7,778 bases of DNA, from assembly GCA_016649675.1 (NCBI GenBank), contig JAENXG010000116.1:1-7778 (forward strand), in the 5' to 3' direction. The position numbers were made by a program, and so were the translations under genes. Shown one piece after another: positions 6,805-7,778 of the stretch. The notes under the pieces are model-generated. The model did not search any database. It had not been told where the DNA came from and saw only the letters and a list, made by a program, of their open reading frames with translations. This DNA comes from Methyloceanibacter sp. GTDB taxonomy: Bacteria; Pseudomonadota; Alphaproteobacteria; Rhizobiales; Methyloligellaceae. Each line of letters opens with the position of its first letter. Within the stretch, counting starts at the first letter, position 1.

Positions 6805-6837
6805 AAAAAGTCCAGCGCGGGCGAGAGGCCCGCGCTG
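6805..6837 (-). terminator. Rho-independent terminator of the ferritin-like gene
   Basis: On the minus strand a perfect 10-bp GC-rich stem (CAGCGCGGGC / GCCCGCGCTG) with a 5-base loop CTCTC is followed, after GGAC-type bases, by TTTTT (6809-6805). It lies about 33 bases past the stop of the ferritin-like gene and separates it from the aminotransferase operon. The plus-strand side has no U tract, so termination is directional. Confidence 0.85.
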
Positions 6838-6869
6838 CTGCATTCTTGGGCATTAAGTGTTGAGCGCAG

Positions 6870-7361
6870 TTACGCGGCCTCGCGATTGAGCGCACCTTCG
6901 GCAAGCTTGGTGAGGAGCCTGTCGGCGTTGTGCTCCTGGTCGAGCGTCTGCTCGAGCAGGCCAGCCGCCTCTTCCATTCCGAGCTGCCTCGCCCAGGCGA
7001 CCATCGTGCCGTAGCGGGCGATCTCGTAGTGCTCGACGGCCTGGGCATCGGCGATCATGCCAGCGTCGAGAACGTCGGGGTTTTTGATCTCCTTCATGTC
7101 CTCCTCGCCCTCCTCGAGAATTCCCTTGATGGCATGGCAGGTCTTGCCTGTGGGCTTCAGGTCGCACAGCGCGAACACCTTCTCAAGTCGCACGACTTGG
7201 CCTTCGGTCTCCTTGAGATGGTGCTCGAAGGCCTCGCGCAGATCCTCGGAGTCGGCCTTCTTGGCCATCTTCGGCAGCGCCTTCAGGATCTGCTTCTCGG
7301 CGTAATAGATGTCCTTGAGCAGATTGATAAAAAGATCCTCCAAAGATTTCATTGCGGGCAT
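6870..7361 (-). CDS. Ferritin-like DUF892 (YciE/YciF) family protein
   Basis: The 163-aa product has the size and four-helix layout of the YciE/YciF stress proteins. It opens with the family signature LEDLFINLLKDIYYAEKQIL (7-26). Candidate diiron ligands are Glu22 on helix A, His48/Glu51/Glu53 on helix B (HHLKETEGQV), Glu110-His111-Glu113 on helix C (VEHYEIARYG) and Glu143-His144 on helix D (DQEHNAD). GGG/CHAIKG (75-80) lies in the usual loop before the acidic LEEGEEDMKEI helix. The biochemical role is not settled; homologues are induced by osmotic and general stress. TAAGGAGG, a near-perfect ribosome site, lies 10 bases before the ATG at 7361, supporting Met1; Met4 would be too distant. It is monocistronic, with its own terminator and a candidate sigma-EcfG promoter upstream. 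Confidence 0.92.
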   Translation of the reverse strand: MPAMKSLEDLFINLLKDIYYAEKQILKALPKMAKKADSEDLREAFEHHLKETEGQVVRLEKVFALCDLKPTGKTCHAIKGILEEGEEDMKEIKNPDVLDAGMIADAQAVEHYEIARYGTMVAWARQLGMEEAAGLLEQTLDQEHNADRLLTKLAEGALNREAA

Positions 7362-7445
7362 GGCTGGACGGCCTCCTTAAGATAGCGTTGAGTGATGGAA
7401 AGGGAAGCGAGCGCGCGGGACCGGCGGGCCGTCCCTTGCACGGCT

Positions 7446-7471
7446 AACTTTTCGCTTCCGCTTTCCGTTCC
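7446..7471 (-). promoter_or_regulatory. Candidate sigma-EcfG (general stress response) promoter of the ferritin-like gene
   Basis: On the minus strand a perfect -35 GGAAC (7471-7467) is followed by 18 bases and GTT (7448-7446). This agrees with the alphaproteobacterial stress-sigma pattern GGAAC-N(18-19)-TT described for RpoE2-type factors, although the C of the common CGTT form is A here. The inferred transcript would start near 7438 and give a leader of about 75 bases. DUF892 ferritin-like genes are plausible members of that regulon. Confidence 0.6.
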
Positions 7472-7517
7472 CCCACGCCGATGCCGCTCGATCGGCCGCA
7501 ACGCCGACCTCATTTAG

Positions 7518-7554
7518 GCCACAACTGTGGCGGAGCAGCCACGCGAAGCGCGTG
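7518..7554. repeat. Two adjacent perfect palindromes upstream of the exported-protein gene
   Basis: GCCACA-AC-TGTGGC (7518-7531) and CACGCG-AAG-CGCGTG (7540-7554) are perfect inverted repeats 8 bases apart, 80-117 bases before the plus-strand start. Neither is followed by a U tract on either strand, so they are more likely operators or RNA hairpins than terminators. No regulator can be assigned. Confidence 0.35.
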
Positions 7555-7634
7555 TGCGGGCCACAATGCGGTTAAAGCTGCGCCCTAATAGCATGCTTCC
7601 TTTTGCTTCGTGCCGAAAGACAAGGGCTAAGTCG

Positions 7635-7778
7635 ATGACCATGCGACGCCAAGCTCTGCGCTCATGCGCACCCCTGGCAACTTCCTTTTTCCTTTCCCTG
7701 ATCCTGGTTTTGCTCTTCACGCTGCCGAGCATTTTGGCGCAGGCTGAACCTGCCAGTTCCGGCGCGAGCGCCGCCGCC
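7635..7778 (+). CDS. Exported protein, N-terminal part (runs off right edge)
   Basis: From ATG 7635 the frame reads 48 codons without a stop to the window edge. It encodes a typical Sec signal: MTMRRQALRS with three arginines, a hydrophobic core rich in Leu and Phe (about residues 17-30), and a cleavage site SILA|QAEP near residue 35. What follows is Ala/Ser-rich and resembles the linker found after many exported alphaproteobacterial signal peptides. AAGGG lies 8 bases before the first ATG; the ATG at 7641 is an alternative start. Too little of the mature protein is present to name a family. It is divergent from the ferritin-like gene. Confidence 0.6.
   Translation, partial: MTMRRQALRSCAPLATSFFLSLILVLLFTLPSILAQAEPASSGASAAA

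Larger units (their letters stand above)
7362..7634. other. Intergenic region between the ferritin-like gene and the exported-protein gene
   Basis: These 273 bases separate two divergent genes. The left part holds the ribosome site and candidate stress promoter of the ferritin-like gene. The right part holds two perfect palindromes, a GGCCACAA direct repeat (7517-7524 and 7559-7566) and AAGGG just before the plus-strand start. An open minus frame across 7514-7732 has no ribosome site or family resemblance and I treat it as non-coding. Confidence 0.5.

Noticed and set aside
6717..6806. 30-residue N-terminal extension of the aminotransferase
   Set aside because: AGGAG is correctly spaced before the ATG at 6716, the 400-aa length fits the family, and the extension reads like non-coding DNA.
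7514..7732. 72-codon minus-strand frame covering the right-edge leader
   Set aside because: It is Arg-rich, has no ribosome site or recognisable domain, and overlaps the better supported signal-peptide frame on the plus strand.

Overview
The window is GC-rich chromosomal DNA from an alphaproteobacterium, most likely Hyphomicrobiales (Bradyrhizobium/Rhodoplanes/Pseudolabrys-like). The basis is the codon bias to G/C in third positions, the type Ibeta aspartate aminotransferase, an EF-G-related GTPase of the form common in that order, and a probable sigma-EcfG (general stress) promoter. This placement is inference from sequence style; no marker gene fixes the genus.

Left block (1-3217, all minus strand). 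An EF-G-related translation-factor paralogue (682 aa) is followed by a 267-aa predicted lipoprotein and, 14 bases further on, by an LssY_C-domain membrane protein that runs off the left edge. The last two probably share a transcript.

Middle (3218-4332). A 239-base divergent intergenic region carries a TGACAC/GTGTCA palindrome. It separates the EF-G-like gene from a plus-strand gene for a secreted, cysteine-rich protein of unknown function (14 cysteines after the signal peptide). Downstream of that gene, on the minus strand, lies a 41-codon open frame that looks like the C-terminal end of a VOC/glyoxalase-type protein, probably a remnant.

Right block (4333-7361, minus strand). Reading leftward, the genes are a DUF892/YciE-type ferritin-like protein behind a candidate sigma-EcfG promoter and closed by a clear hairpin-plus-U-tract terminator; a 400-aa aspartate aminotransferase; a 69-aa Mop/TOBE molybdate-binding protein; and an alpha/beta hydrolase. 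The last three are tightly spaced and probably form one operon, although their functions have no obvious pathway in common.

Right edge (7635-7778, plus strand). This is the start of an unidentified exported protein with a long signal peptide, preceded by a leader region with two short perfect palindromes.

I see no phage genes, transposases, CRISPR arrays, tRNAs or rRNAs, and no clear novel multi-gene system. The best leads are the EF-G paralogue without the catalytic histidine, the cysteine-rich secreted protein, the stress promoter of the ferritin-like gene, and the hidden mop gene and VOC remnant.
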